Assembly: GCF_000472445.1 (NCBI RefSeq)
Contig: NZ_AXAJ01000011.1
Span: forward strand, 124,001-188,000
DNA length: 64,000 nt
Reading direction: 5' to 3'
From: Burkholderia sp. WSM2230
GTDB taxonomy: Bacteria; Pseudomonadota; Gammaproteobacteria; Burkholderiales; Burkholderiaceae
Each line of letters begins with the position of its first letter. Positions within the stretch are counted from its first letter, which is position 1. Under the pieces are notes generated by a model. That model was not told the origin of the DNA. It was given only the letters and a program-made list of their open reading frames with translations, and searched no databases. Positions 42,473 to 50,081 of this stretch are shown here, piece after piece. Made by a program: the position numbers and the translations under genes.

Positions 42473-44020
42473 TCAGAACGCGACGAACGGCCCGCTTTGC
42501 GCCCCGGCTTGCGAGCCGCCAAGCGCGGTGTAGACACTACGGCCGAAGAAGAACGGCAAGCCCCAGATGAAATAGCCTGAGACCGACGTGTACGACGCGA
42601 CGTTGTCGAACGCGGCATAGGTACCCGAGAGGAGGCTCGCGGTGTTGGCGACCTGGAAGGGGACGGTCGCCGGGTTGCCTGGGCCGCTCGTCGGCTTCAG
42701 GAGAGCGGAGAGGCTCAGCGTAGTCGCGGGTGTATAGCGGCCCCATGAATCGAACGGAATGGCTGTGTCGCGGAAGATGGTGATGTTGGAGCCGCTGTCG
42801 ATGGCGCCGTTGCCGAACGTGCTTCCCTTGTACGTTGTCGTGAAAAAGCCGTTGCCGTCGAGCGGAATAATGTTGGCGCTCGAGGGCAGCGCGTTGTTCA
42901 GTTGCGTTCCAATGCCGAACACCAGCTCGCCGGCGGCGCTTGCCTGACCGCCCGGCTGCAGCGAAGGCAGACGAATGATGGTGCCGTTGTTGTCGGTCGT
43001 GAAGTCCGCCACCGGATTCATGATCTGCGTATCGAGCGGCACGCGCGTGTTCGCGCAAGGCCCCGTGGACGGGCAGTAGTAATACGTTGCCGGCAGCACG
43101 GACTGCGCCGCGAGCGGAAAGTCGCGGACCGCCGAGCCGATGCCGATCACGCCGTTCGCGCCGAGCTGCGTGACGTTCCCGATGTCCGTGATGCCGCGCG
43201 ACGCGCAATCCGTTGGCGTGGGATTCGCACCGTCGCTGATAACCTGCACCGGCAAGTTGCCAGCCAGCTTCCCGCCGATGGTCACGTCCGCGCGCTTGAC
43301 CGAACCCCAGGTGTAACCCGACGCGAAGATCGCACATTGGGAGATGGGCGCGTTGCGCGTGGGGTCGTCGGCGGCGCCTGTCTGCGCCGGCAGGCTGCCC
43401 GCCAGCGCGGAGCCGAGCGCAGCCGCCAGCACTCGCACGCCTGCCGAGCCGGTATCGAGCATCATGTGGTCGACGGTCGCGCATTGATTTGTGCCTTGCA
43501 CGCCCGGAACGCAGATTTTGACGGTGACGTATGGCGTGTTGGCGTAGCCGCCTGTCCATCGTTCTATTGTGATGGGGGCTGTGTTTTGTGTGGGCGTGGG
43601 AGTGGGACTCGGAGTGGGTGCCGGAGTCGGAGCAGGTGCCGGAGACGGATAGGGAGTCGGCTTCGGAGCCGGAGCAGGAGCAGGAGTTGGCGCCGGGGTT
43701 GGAGTCGGAATCGGAGCGGGAGCTGGAGTCGGTGCCGGCGTGGGTGCAGGAGTCGGCTTTGGAGTCGGAGCTGGTGCAGGTGCCGGAGCGGGAGCGGCGG
43801 CAGGTGCCGGTGCCGGTGCCGGCGAAGAACCCGTACCCGAAGCAGGCACCGGACTCGAACTCGCCGCAGCCCCGGAAGCTGGAGCCAACGAATCCCTTTT
43901 ACCGTTGTTCTGCGCCGCGGCGCTCGCGCCGCCCTCGTCGCCGCCGCCACCGCCGCAACCCGCGAGTCCAACGCTAGCCGTCAGTAAAGCGAAGCAAACT
44001 GTCTTGCTGAAAGTATTCAT
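42473..44020 (-). CDS. DUF3443 lipoprotein with long Pro/Ala linker; pepsin-like motifs
   Basis: This is a 515-residue predicted outer-membrane or periplasmic lipoprotein. The signal ends in lipobox LAGC (Cys22), followed by a Gly run. Residues about 66-146 are an almost pure Pro-Ala/Pro-Thr linker. The globular domain from about 148 has DTGSAGVRVLA (Asp189), GANGVIGIGS, AIDSGSNITIF (Asp408), FIWGLPFFFGRSVYTALG and a C-terminal GPFVAF. The two Asp motifs and their surroundings follow the order of pepsin-type aspartic proteases. That similarity is my inference; the family is otherwise uncharacterised as far as I know. It is the last of four genes forming two DUF2844-DUF3443 pairs, 30 bp after its partner. 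Confidence 0.85.
   Translation of the reverse strand: MNTFSKTVCFALLTASVGLAGCGGGGGDEGGASAAAQNNGKRDSLAPASGAAASSSPVPASGTGSSPAPAPAPAAAPAPAPAPAPTPKPTPAPTPAPTPAPAPIPTPTPAPTPAPAPAPKPTPYPSPAPAPTPAPTPSPTPTPTQNTAPITIERWTGGYANTPYVTVKICVPGVQGTNQCATVDHMMLDTGSAGVRVLAAALGSALAGSLPAQTGAADDPTRNAPISQCAIFASGYTWGSVKRADVTIGGKLAGNLPVQVISDGANPTPTDCASRGITDIGNVTQLGANGVIGIGSAVRDFPLAAQSVLPATYYYCPSTGPCANTRVPLDTQIMNPVADFTTDNNGTIIRLPSLQPGGQASAAGELVFGIGTQLNNALPSSANIIPLDGNGFFTTTYKGSTFGNGAIDSGSNITIFRDTAIPFDSWGRYTPATTLSLSALLKPTSGPGNPATVPFQVANTASLLSGTYAAFDNVASYTSVSGYFIWGLPFFFGRSVYTALGGSQAGAQSGPFVAF
43583..43825. repeat. Low-complexity repeat coding a Pro/Ala/Thr linker
   Basis: Imperfect 6-bp units (GGAGTC, GGTGCC, GGAGCA variants on the plus strand) encode about 81 residues of alternating Pro with Ala or Thr in the lipoprotein. 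The paralogue at 44643-45944 lacks this tract, so it was expanded or lost after duplication. Length variation between strains is likely. Confidence 0.85.
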
Positions 44021-44050
44021 TTTTTCCTGTTCATGAATCGACGCGTGCCG

Positions 44051-44503
44051 TTACCGGATGTCTTCCGCACGGACATTCGCAGGCAGGAGCCGCGGCAGGA
44101 TGGCTTTGCCGAAGAAGTGGCCCGGCCGGCCGACCGACTCGATCTGAAAGTCGTCGCTGCGGTCGATGAACGGACCTGTGCCGCGAGCCTTGCCCGCACC
44201 GGCCGACGCCGCGCGATGGAAATAGTTGCCTAGCAGCGCGTTCATATCGGGGCGCACCGGTCCCTGCCACGCGACGGCAAACACGACGTTGCTCGGGAGT
44301 GCGTATTCGCGGATCGTGACGCCGTCTGCATCGCGTGCTTCATGCACTCTGTAGGATGCCGAAGCGATGGGCGCGGCCACTGCCGCTGCCGAGCGCAGCC
44401 ACGCTTGCGACGCCGCACCGGCGCTCGGCGCGCCGCCCAACGCCGCATGAGAAGCCAGCGGCAACATGAGCGCAACGGCGAGCGCGGCCTTCAGTAATTT
44501 CAT
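44051..44503 (-). CDS. DUF2844 exported protein (copy 1)
   Basis: This is a 150-residue protein with a Sec signal (MKLLKAALAVALMLPLASHA, cleavage after residue 20). The open frame extends upstream, but the signal peptide fixes the ATG at 44503. The mature part includes GVTIREYALPSNVVFAVAWQGPVRPDMNALLGNYF, nearly the same as in copy 2 at 45973-46470. It is small, soluble and periplasmic. It is always beside DUF3443 here, 30 bp upstream of the first such gene, so the two probably act together. No enzymatic motif is visible; a partner, inhibitor or chaperone role is inference. Confidence 0.85.
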   Translation of the reverse strand: MKLLKAALAVALMLPLASHAALGGAPSAGAASQAWLRSAAAVAAPIASASYRVHEARDADGVTIREYALPSNVVFAVAWQGPVRPDMNALLGNYFHRAASAGAGKARGTGPFIDRSDDFQIESVGRPGHFFGKAILPRLLPANVRAEDIR

Positions 44504-44597
44504 TGGAATGCTCCAGCAAAGAGGTCGGAGCATGTTGCCAGCGCAGCCATACCGGAATATGCCGACAAGGCTGAATGTGTTGGCGGAAATGGCGCAA

Positions 44598-44625
44598 GGA
44601 GGCGCGGCGAAAAACCGGCGCCTCC
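44598..44625 (-). other. GC-rich hairpin after the second DUF3443 gene
   Basis: GGAGGCGC (44598-44605) and GCGCCTCC (44618-44625) form a perfect 8-bp stem, 18 bp past the stop at 44643. Like the hairpin after the paralogue it lacks a T-tract. It separates the two DUF2844-DUF3443 pairs and may limit read-through from the first pair into the second. Confidence 0.45.
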
Positions 44626-44642
44626 AGTGCCGCGGCACATGG

Positions 44643-45944
44643 TTAGAACGCGACGAACGGCCCGCTTTGATTGCCGATCTTCACGTTGCCGATGGCCGTG
44701 TAGACGTCCCGTCCGTAGAAGAATGGCAGTCCCCACAGGAACATGCTGCTCCTGCGATTCGCGAAGTAGGAGCCGGCATTGCTCAGCGCGTAGTTACCCG
44801 CCTGGCGCAGGGCGAGGGCATTCGCGACTGTGAACGGCATATTGAACGGCTTGCCGGTGCCGTTGGTGGACTCCATGATTGCGCTCAGACTGAGCGGCGC
44901 GGTGGGCATGTACCAGTTGTCCGGCGTGGTGGGAATGGTGTCGTCCGCAAAGGCGTAAGCATTCGTGCCGCTGTCGATTGCGCTGTGGGTGAAGACCTGG
45001 CCTTTGTACTGCGTCGTGAAGTTGCCGTATTTGTCGACAGCAAGAACAGTGAGGTTCGACGGCATCACGTTGTTCTGCTGTGTGCCGATGCCGAACACCA
45101 GTTGCCCTGTCACGCCCGGCTGGCCGCCGGCCGGCACGGCGGGCAGGCGGATAATCGCGCCGTTGTTGTCCGCGGCGAATGCGACGACCGGGTTCTTGAC
45201 CTCTTTGCTCGCCAGCATGCGCGTGCTGGTGCACGAATTCTGCGACGGGCAGTAGTAATAGTTGCCGGGGATTGCGGTGGTCACGGCGTCGGCGGAATCG
45301 GTTACGAAATTGTCGATGCCGAGAATGCCGTTGACGCCGGCATAGCCGCTGCCGCCCAGGTCGGCGCCGTAGTTCGAGCAGTCGTCCGGTGTCGGATAGG
45401 CGCCGTCCGAGTAGACCTGAATGGGAAGATTGCTCGCGGTCTTGTTGCCGATCGTGATGTTCGCGCGCTTGACCGAGCCCCATGTATAGCCCGCCGCAAA
45501 CGGCATGCATTCGGCGATGGGCGCGGCGCCGCTCGTGTCGTCGACTGCGCCGACCTGCGTCAGCAGCAGCGGAGCCAGCGTGGGAATGGCGCGCGCCGCG
45601 ATGCGCACGCCGGTGGAGCCGGTGTCGACCAGCATGTTGTTCACGGTCACGCATTGCGGCGCGGACTGCGTGCCCGGCACGCAGACCTTGATGGACGCCT
45701 TGAGCACGTTGACGGTGCCCGGCGAATTGTCGACGCGGACCTCTACCGTGTTGTCGCCTGTATTGGGCAGCGACGTATTCCCAGAAGTGCCGGAGCCGTG
45801 CGGCGTCCAGTCCGGCGTGGCGTTCCAGTTCGCCGAATTGCTGCCCTGATTGCCGTTTCCGCCGCCGCCTCCACCGCCGCACGCGCAGAGCGTGAAGACC
45901 ACAACGGCGGCCATGAGCGAAAGCGTCTTCTTCAATGTGTTCAT
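44643..45944 (-). CDS. DUF3443 lipoprotein without linker; pepsin-like motifs
   Basis: This 433-residue lipoprotein starts at ATG 45944 (MNTLKKTLSLMAAVV); the larger open frame only overlaps the DUF2844 gene. A lipobox-like LCAC puts the lipidated residue at Cys22, followed by a Gly7 run. The core has VDTGSTGVRIA (Asp107), GVNGILGID, AIDSGTNAYAF (Asp324), FLWGLPFFYGRDVYTAIG and the same C-terminal SGPFVAF as its paralogue. The Asp-Asp distance is 217 residues (219 in the paralogue), close to two-domain pepsins. Paired Cys suggest disulfides (for example CVPGTQSAPQC, CPSQNSC). It lies 28 bp after its DUF2844 partner. Confidence 0.85.
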   Translation of the reverse strand: MNTLKKTLSLMAAVVVFTLCACGGGGGGGNGNQGSNSANWNATPDWTPHGSGTSGNTSLPNTGDNTVEVRVDNSPGTVNVLKASIKVCVPGTQSAPQCVTVNNMLVDTGSTGVRIAARAIPTLAPLLLTQVGAVDDTSGAAPIAECMPFAAGYTWGSVKRANITIGNKTASNLPIQVYSDGAYPTPDDCSNYGADLGGSGYAGVNGILGIDNFVTDSADAVTTAIPGNYYYCPSQNSCTSTRMLASKEVKNPVVAFAADNNGAIIRLPAVPAGGQPGVTGQLVFGIGTQQNNVMPSNLTVLAVDKYGNFTTQYKGQVFTHSAIDSGTNAYAFADDTIPTTPDNWYMPTAPLSLSAIMESTNGTGKPFNMPFTVANALALRQAGNYALSNAGSYFANRRSSMFLWGLPFFYGRDVYTAIGNVKIGNQSGPFVAF

Positions 45945-45972
45945 AGGTATTCTCTTCGCGCTGAGCGCCGGT

Positions 45973-46470
45973 TTATTCGAGGTCGCCGGGACGCACGCCC
46001 GCGGGCACGAGACGCGGCACCCAGGCCATGCCGAAGAAGCGCCCGAGGCGGCCCGCGGACTCGATGCGGAAATCGCCGTTACCTTCCACCAGCGGCCCGG
46101 AGCCGTGCACGCCGGATTCGCCTGCCGCAACGTAATTCGCGAAGTAGCTGCCGAGCAGCGCGCGCATGTTCGGGCGAACCGGCCCGGCCCACGCGACGGC
46201 GAACACGACGTTGGACGGCAGCACGTATTCGCGGATCGTGACGCCGTTTGCGTCGACGGATTCGCGTACCGAGTAGGGCGCAGTGCCGGCAGGCGCGCTG
46301 GCCGGCTGGCTGCCCGCGGTGCCGGATGCCGGAGCGGAGGCTGACTGCGGCGCGGCGGCTCGCAGCATGAGCGGCGCGGAAGCGGCCGCGGCCGGTGCGC
46401 CGCCGAGCGCCGCATAGGACGACAGCGGCAACAAGCTTGCGGCCAGCATCGCGATCTTCATTAGTCTCAT
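45973..46470 (-). CDS. DUF2844 exported protein (copy 2)
   Basis: This is a 165-residue secreted protein. The ATG at 46470 (MRLMKIAMLAASLLPLSSYA) is preceded by GGGAG at 7 bp, better than the internal ATG at 46461. After the signal peptide there is a short Ala/Pro/Ser-rich stretch, then GVTIREYVLPSNVVFAVAWAGPVRPNMRALLGSYF, the block shared with copy 1. It is first in the four-gene unit, so the promoter should lie in the 325-bp region to its right. Confidence 0.85.
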   Translation of the reverse strand: MRLMKIAMLAASLLPLSSYAALGGAPAAAASAPLMLRAAAPQSASAPASGTAGSQPASAPAGTAPYSVRESVDANGVTIREYVLPSNVVFAVAWAGPVRPNMRALLGSYFANYVAAGESGVHGSGPLVEGNGDFRIESAGRLGRFFGMAWVPRLVPAGVRPGDLE

Positions 46471-46795
46471 CACACGGCTCCCAGAATGGACCGAGCATGG
46501 TGCCCGTGTGGTATTCGGGAAAGCCTGAGAAATTTCGCAATTGAAGGGGAGAGACGTCGCAATAAATTGCGACGCAAGAGTCAACGGCGGAAAGCGATTG
46601 ATGGCAGGCGTGCAACGATGGTTCCCAAACGACGCTCTTCCATAACGCGGATCACCTCCGTATCCTCCATTGAGCGTGTTCGCAGTTGGTGTTGCAGTTT
46701 GCGGCCGCCGCGGTGGCTTTCGTAACACGGGCGCCGGATCATGTAGCCGGCTATGCCCGACAACCTATCGCCCAACCGAAACAGGAGAAACGACC
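46471..46795. promoter_or_regulatory. 325-bp divergent promoter region with a 20-bp palindrome
   Basis: The region separates the DUF2844/DUF3443 unit from the chloroperoxidase gene and holds no gene. At 46555-46574 there is CGTCGCAAT-AA-ATTGCGACG, a perfect 9-bp inverted repeat, and a further half-site TTTCGCAAT lies nearby at about 46533-46541. This looks like an operator for an unidentified dimeric regulator. An AGGAG at 46783-46787 precedes the plus-strand start. Confidence 0.5.
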
Positions 46796-47632
46796 ATGCC
46801 GTATGTGACCACGAAGGACAATGTCGAGATTTTCTACAAGGACTGGGGCCCGAAGGACGCGCAGCCCATCGTCTTCCATCATGGCTGGCCGTTGTCTTCC
46901 GACGACTGGGACGCGCAGATGCTGTTCTTCGTACAGAACGGTTATCGCGTGATCGCGCATGACCGGCGCGGCCACGGCCGCTCGTCGCAGGTGTCGGACG
47001 GACACGACATGGACCACTACGCGGCGGACGCTTTTGCGGTTGCCGAAGCGCTCGATCTGCGCAACGCCGTGCATATCGGCCATTCGACGGGCGGCGGCGA
47101 GGTGGCGCGCTATGTGGCGAAGCACGGCGAACCTGCCGGCCGCGTCGCGAAGGCCGTGCTGGTGAGCGCCGTGCCGCCGCTGATGCTCAAGACCGAGGCG
47201 AATCCCGAAGGTCTGCCGCGCGAAGTTTTCGACGGCTTTCGCAAGGCGCTAGCCGACAATCGCGCGCAGTTTTTCGTCGACGTTCCGGCGGGCCCGTTCT
47301 ACGGTTTCAACCGGACGGGCGCGACGGTCCATCAAGGGGTGATCCAGAACTGGTGGCGCCAGGGCATGATGGGTAGCGCGAAGGCGCACTATGAAGGCAT
47401 CAAGGCCTTCTCGGAAACGGACCAGACCGAAGATCTTCGCGCGATCGGCGTGCCGACGCTGGTGCTGCACGGCGAAGACGATCAGATCGTGCCGATCGCC
47501 GACTCGGCGCTCAAGTCGATCAAACTGTTGAAGAATGGGACGTTGAAGACGTATCCGGGCTTCTCGCACGGCATGCTGACCGTCAATGCAGACGTGCTGA
47601 ATGCTGATCTGCTGGCGTTTGTGCGCGGCTAG
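46796..47632 (+). CDS. Alpha/beta hydrolase, non-heme chloroperoxidase type
   Basis: This 278-residue protein starts MPYVTTKDNVEIFYKDWG, with AGGAG nine bases upstream. The catalytic triad is Ser97 (GHSTGGGE), Asp228 (GEDDQIVP) and His258 (GFSHGM). The fold has the oxyanion HGWP motif. These enzymes are cofactor-free haloperoxidases or esterases; perhydrolase activity in acetate is a common in vitro property, and the true substrate is usually an ester or lactone. The gene is monocistronic and followed by a hairpin terminator. Confidence 0.92.
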   Translation: MPYVTTKDNVEIFYKDWGPKDAQPIVFHHGWPLSSDDWDAQMLFFVQNGYRVIAHDRRGHGRSSQVSDGHDMDHYAADAFAVAEALDLRNAVHIGHSTGGGEVARYVAKHGEPAGRVAKAVLVSAVPPLMLKTEANPEGLPREVFDGFRKALADNRAQFFVDVPAGPFYGFNRTGATVHQGVIQNWWRQGMMGSAKAHYEGIKAFSETDQTEDLRAIGVPTLVLHGEDDQIVPIADSALKSIKLLKNGTLKTYPGFSHGMLTVNADVLNADLLAFVRG

Positions 47633-47642
47633 CAGTCCGGAC

Positions 47643-47663
47643 GAGCCCGCGTCGCGCGGGCTC
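47643..47663. terminator. Hairpin between convergent chloroperoxidase and rhodanese genes
   Basis: GAGCCCGCG (47643-47651) and CGCGGGCTC (47655-47663) make a perfect 9-bp stem with a 3-nt loop, 10 bp after the hydrolase stop. The T-tract is missing on the plus strand. It probably serves both directions. Confidence 0.6.
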
Positions 47664-47695
47664 TCAATATTCGCGGGCGAATTGCCCGCGAACCG

Positions 47696-48019
47696 TCAGT
47701 ACGTGGGAACCGACGGGTCCACCTGACGCGACCACGCGTCAATGCCGCCTTGTAGATTGAAGACGTTGGTGTGGCCGCGCGACTCGAGGAACATTGCCAC
47801 CTGGGCGCTGCGCGCGCCGTGATGGCAGATGCAGACGATCTGCGCGTCGTCATCCAGTTCTTCGCTGCGTGCGGGAATCTCGCGCATCGGGATCGACACG
47901 ATGCCGGGCATGGCAGCCGTCTGGAGTTCCCACGGTTCGCGCACGTCGAGCAGCACAGGAGCGGGGCGCGACGTGTCGGCGAGCCATTCAGCAAGCGCGG
48001 GAGCGGTCAGGTTTTGCAT
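47696..48019 (-). CDS. Single-domain rhodanese-like protein
   Basis: This is a 107-residue cytoplasmic protein with one rhodanese domain. VLLDVREPWELQTAAMPGIVSIPM is the N-terminal CH2-type motif, and the active-site loop CHHGARS has Cys65 with Arg70. The catalytic Cys is intact, so it can carry a persulfide. It follows pcm by 55 bp on the same strand and is likely co-transcribed; this pcm-rhodanese pair is common in Burkholderia. It may act in sulfur trafficking. Confidence 0.9.
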   Translation of the reverse strand: MQNLTAPALAEWLADTSRPAPVLLDVREPWELQTAAMPGIVSIPMREIPARSEELDDDAQIVCICHHGARSAQVAMFLESRGHTNVFNLQGGIDAWSRQVDPSVPTY

Positions 48020-48074
48020 CAGCGAGACTTCCGTTCAAAGGACGGCGCGCCGGCCGTCCGTGAAAAAAGGCAGA

Positions 48075-48728
48075 TCAGAACCTGAAGCGCGGCGGCTGCA
48101 CGGCGTTGACGAGCGGCTCGACATACGTCTCGAACACGTCGGCAATGCGGTACTGCTTTTCGTCGATGCGCGTAATGATCTGCGCCTTCATGACCGGCGC
48201 GGTGCCGACGAATGCGGCGAGACGACCGCCGACCTTCAAATGCTCGAGCATTTCCTGCGGCAGCACGGGCAGTCCGCCCGACACGCAGATCACGTCGTAC
48301 GGCGCGGCGGCGGCCCAGCCGCGCGCGGCGTCGCCGGTCACGACTTCCACGTTCAGCACGCCGTTGGCGATCAGGTTTGTCTTGGCCAGTTCCGCGAGTT
48401 CGGGTTCGATGTCGACCGTCAGCACGTGTTGCGCGCGATGTGCGAGCAGCGCCGCCATATAACCGGAGCCGGCGCCGATTTCGAGCACGCTTTCATGTTT
48501 CTTCACCGCCAGTTCCTGCAGCACGCGCGCTTCGACGCGCGGCGCCAGCATGTGCTGGCCGGCCGGCAGCGGCACTTCGAAGTCGGCGAAAGCCAGTTCG
48601 CGGTAGGCGGCGGGGACGAAGTTTTCACGCTTGACGATCGACAGCAGATTCAGCACGTCCTGGTCGAGCACTTCCCAGGGGCGGATCTGCTGTTCGATCA
48701 TGTTGAAACGCGCTTGCTCGATGTTCAT
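48075..48728 (-). CDS. pcm: Protein-L-isoaspartate O-methyltransferase
   Basis: This 217-residue SAM-dependent methyltransferase starts MNIEQARFNMIEQQIRPWEV. It methylates isoaspartyl residues so that damaged proteins can be repaired. SAM motif I is VLEIGAGSGYMAALLA, followed by VDIEPELAELA. The family segment QHMLAPRVEARVLQ replaces the more common ISQPYIVA form, which places it in the betaproteobacterial branch. It is first in a two-gene unit with the rhodanese. Confidence 0.88.
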   Translation of the reverse strand: MNIEQARFNMIEQQIRPWEVLDQDVLNLLSIVKRENFVPAAYRELAFADFEVPLPAGQHMLAPRVEARVLQELAVKKHESVLEIGAGSGYMAALLAHRAQHVLTVDIEPELAELAKTNLIANGVLNVEVVTGDAARGWAAAAPYDVICVSGGLPVLPQEMLEHLKVGGRLAAFVGTAPVMKAQIITRIDEKQYRIADVFETYVEPLVNAVQPPRFRF

Positions 48729-48954
48729 GGTGGGTTTGGCGGTTCTGGTTTGGCGAGTGTTGCGATTTTCCGCTGCGCGGGCGGCTCGGGCAGAAAGCCG
48801 GCAGGTGCGCCAAGGCAGCGTAACTGCGGGATTGTACCAAATGGCGCGGGGGTTCCGGGCCGGAGCCGGCAGCGGGGTGCGGCCGTGCGGTTTGCGCGGC
48901 CCCCGTGTTTATCCCTAGCAATCCGGCCTTGCAGTCCGGCGTCTTTTCGCCAAA

Positions 48955-48974
48955 AAATGTAATCGATTACATTT
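48955..48974. promoter_or_regulatory. Perfect 20-bp palindrome, probable LacI-family operator
   Basis: The sequence AAATGTAATCGATTACATTT is a perfect palindrome with central CG, the geometry of LacI/GalR operators. It ends 15 bp before the GTG start of the LacI-type gene, so it should overlap the promoter or transcription start and give autoregulation of the whole sugar operon. Confidence 0.85.
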
Positions 48975-48989
48975 CCGGAAGCCGAACGC

Positions 48990-50078
48990 GTGTCCCGATC
49001 CACGTCAAAAGCGAAGCCTGCCGCCGTCAGCGCGAACCCCGTCAAGCCGGAGCCGCAGCCGCTTGCGCGCGTCGGGCGTGGCGCCGATGGCCTGTCGATC
49101 GCCGGTGTCGCGCGGCAGGCGGGCGTTTCGGTCGCGACGGTGTCGCGCGTGCTGAACGCGCACGAGAACGTGCGGCCCGCCACGCGCGAGAAGGTGCTGG
49201 CAGCCATCGACGCAAGCGGCTACCGCGTCAACGAACTCGCGCGCAACTTGCGCACGGCGGAAAGCCGCCTGCTGCTGACCATGGTGCCCGACTTCGGCAA
49301 TCCGTTTTATGCCGAGATCGTGCGCGGCATTGACAGCGTCGCGCGTCAGCACGGCTATTTCATGCTTCTGTGCGATACCGGCGCGGACGCGGGCCGCGAG
49401 CGCAGCTATTTCGACCTGCTGCACCGCCGCCGCGCGGACGGCGCGATCTGTCTCGACCCCGCGACCATCCAGCAGGCGCTCGGCGAAGCGTCCAGCGCGC
49501 TGCCGTGGGTCGCCTGCTGCGAGTTCGACCCGGCGATGGGCGTGCCGTACGTGGGCATCGACAACTATCAGGCCGCGGGCGACGCCGTGCGGCATCTGCT
49601 CGCGCGCGGGCACGAGCGCATCGGCCTCATCAATTCCGACATCGACTATCTGTATGCGCGCCAGCGTCAGCAAGGCTATCTCGACGCACTGACCGAAGCG
49701 GGCATCACGCCGCTCGACGGCTGGCGCATGAACCTGAACAGTCTCGACTACGAGGCGGGCGCCTCGGCCGCCGCCACGCTGATGCTGCCGCCCGAGGCGC
49801 CCACCGCGATCTTCGCCGTTTCCGACACGCTCGCCACCGGCGTGCTGCACGGCTTGCGCAGCATCGGCAAACGCGTCCCCGACGATGTTGCGGTGATCGG
49901 TTTCGACGACATCTCCATCGCCGCACAAGTCGATCCGCCGCTCACCACGATTGCGCAGCCGATGCGCGAGCTAGGCGAAACCGCCGCGCGCCTGCTGTTG
50001 CAGCGGCTCGCGAATCCGCTGGCGAACGTGCCGGGCGTGCTGCTGCCGCATCGGCTCGTGATTCGCGGGAGCACCTGA
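48990..50078 (+). CDS. LacI-family transcriptional regulator
   Basis: This is a 362-residue repressor. An N-terminal tail of about 34 residues is followed by the HTH and hinge (SIAGVARQAGVSVATVSRVLNAHENV...LARNLR) at about 36-88 and a periplasmic-binding-protein-like effector domain (MVPDFGNPFYAEIVRGIDSVA onward). The start is GTG at 48990. It lies 15 bp from a palindromic operator and 3 bp before the ABC ATPase gene, so it is the first gene of the operon it controls. The inducer is likely the sugar carried by the transporter or a breakdown product. Confidence 0.93.
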   Translation: MSRSTSKAKPAAVSANPVKPEPQPLARVGRGADGLSIAGVARQAGVSVATVSRVLNAHENVRPATREKVLAAIDASGYRVNELARNLRTAESRLLLTMVPDFGNPFYAEIVRGIDSVARQHGYFMLLCDTGADAGRERSYFDLLHRRRADGAICLDPATIQQALGEASSALPWVACCEFDPAMGVPYVGIDNYQAAGDAVRHLLARGHERIGLINSDIDYLYARQRQQGYLDALTEAGITPLDGWRMNLNSLDYEAGASAAATLMLPPEAPTAIFAVSDTLATGVLHGLRSIGKRVPDDVAVIGFDDISIAAQVDPPLTTIAQPMRELGETAARLLLQRLANPLANVPGVLLPHRLVIRGST

Positions 50079-50081
50079 ACC

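Noticed and set aside
43583..43825. Possible CRISPR-like or minisatellite array
   Set aside because: The units are 6-bp imperfect codon pairs for Pro-Ala/Pro-Thr in frame with a lipoprotein, with no spacers.
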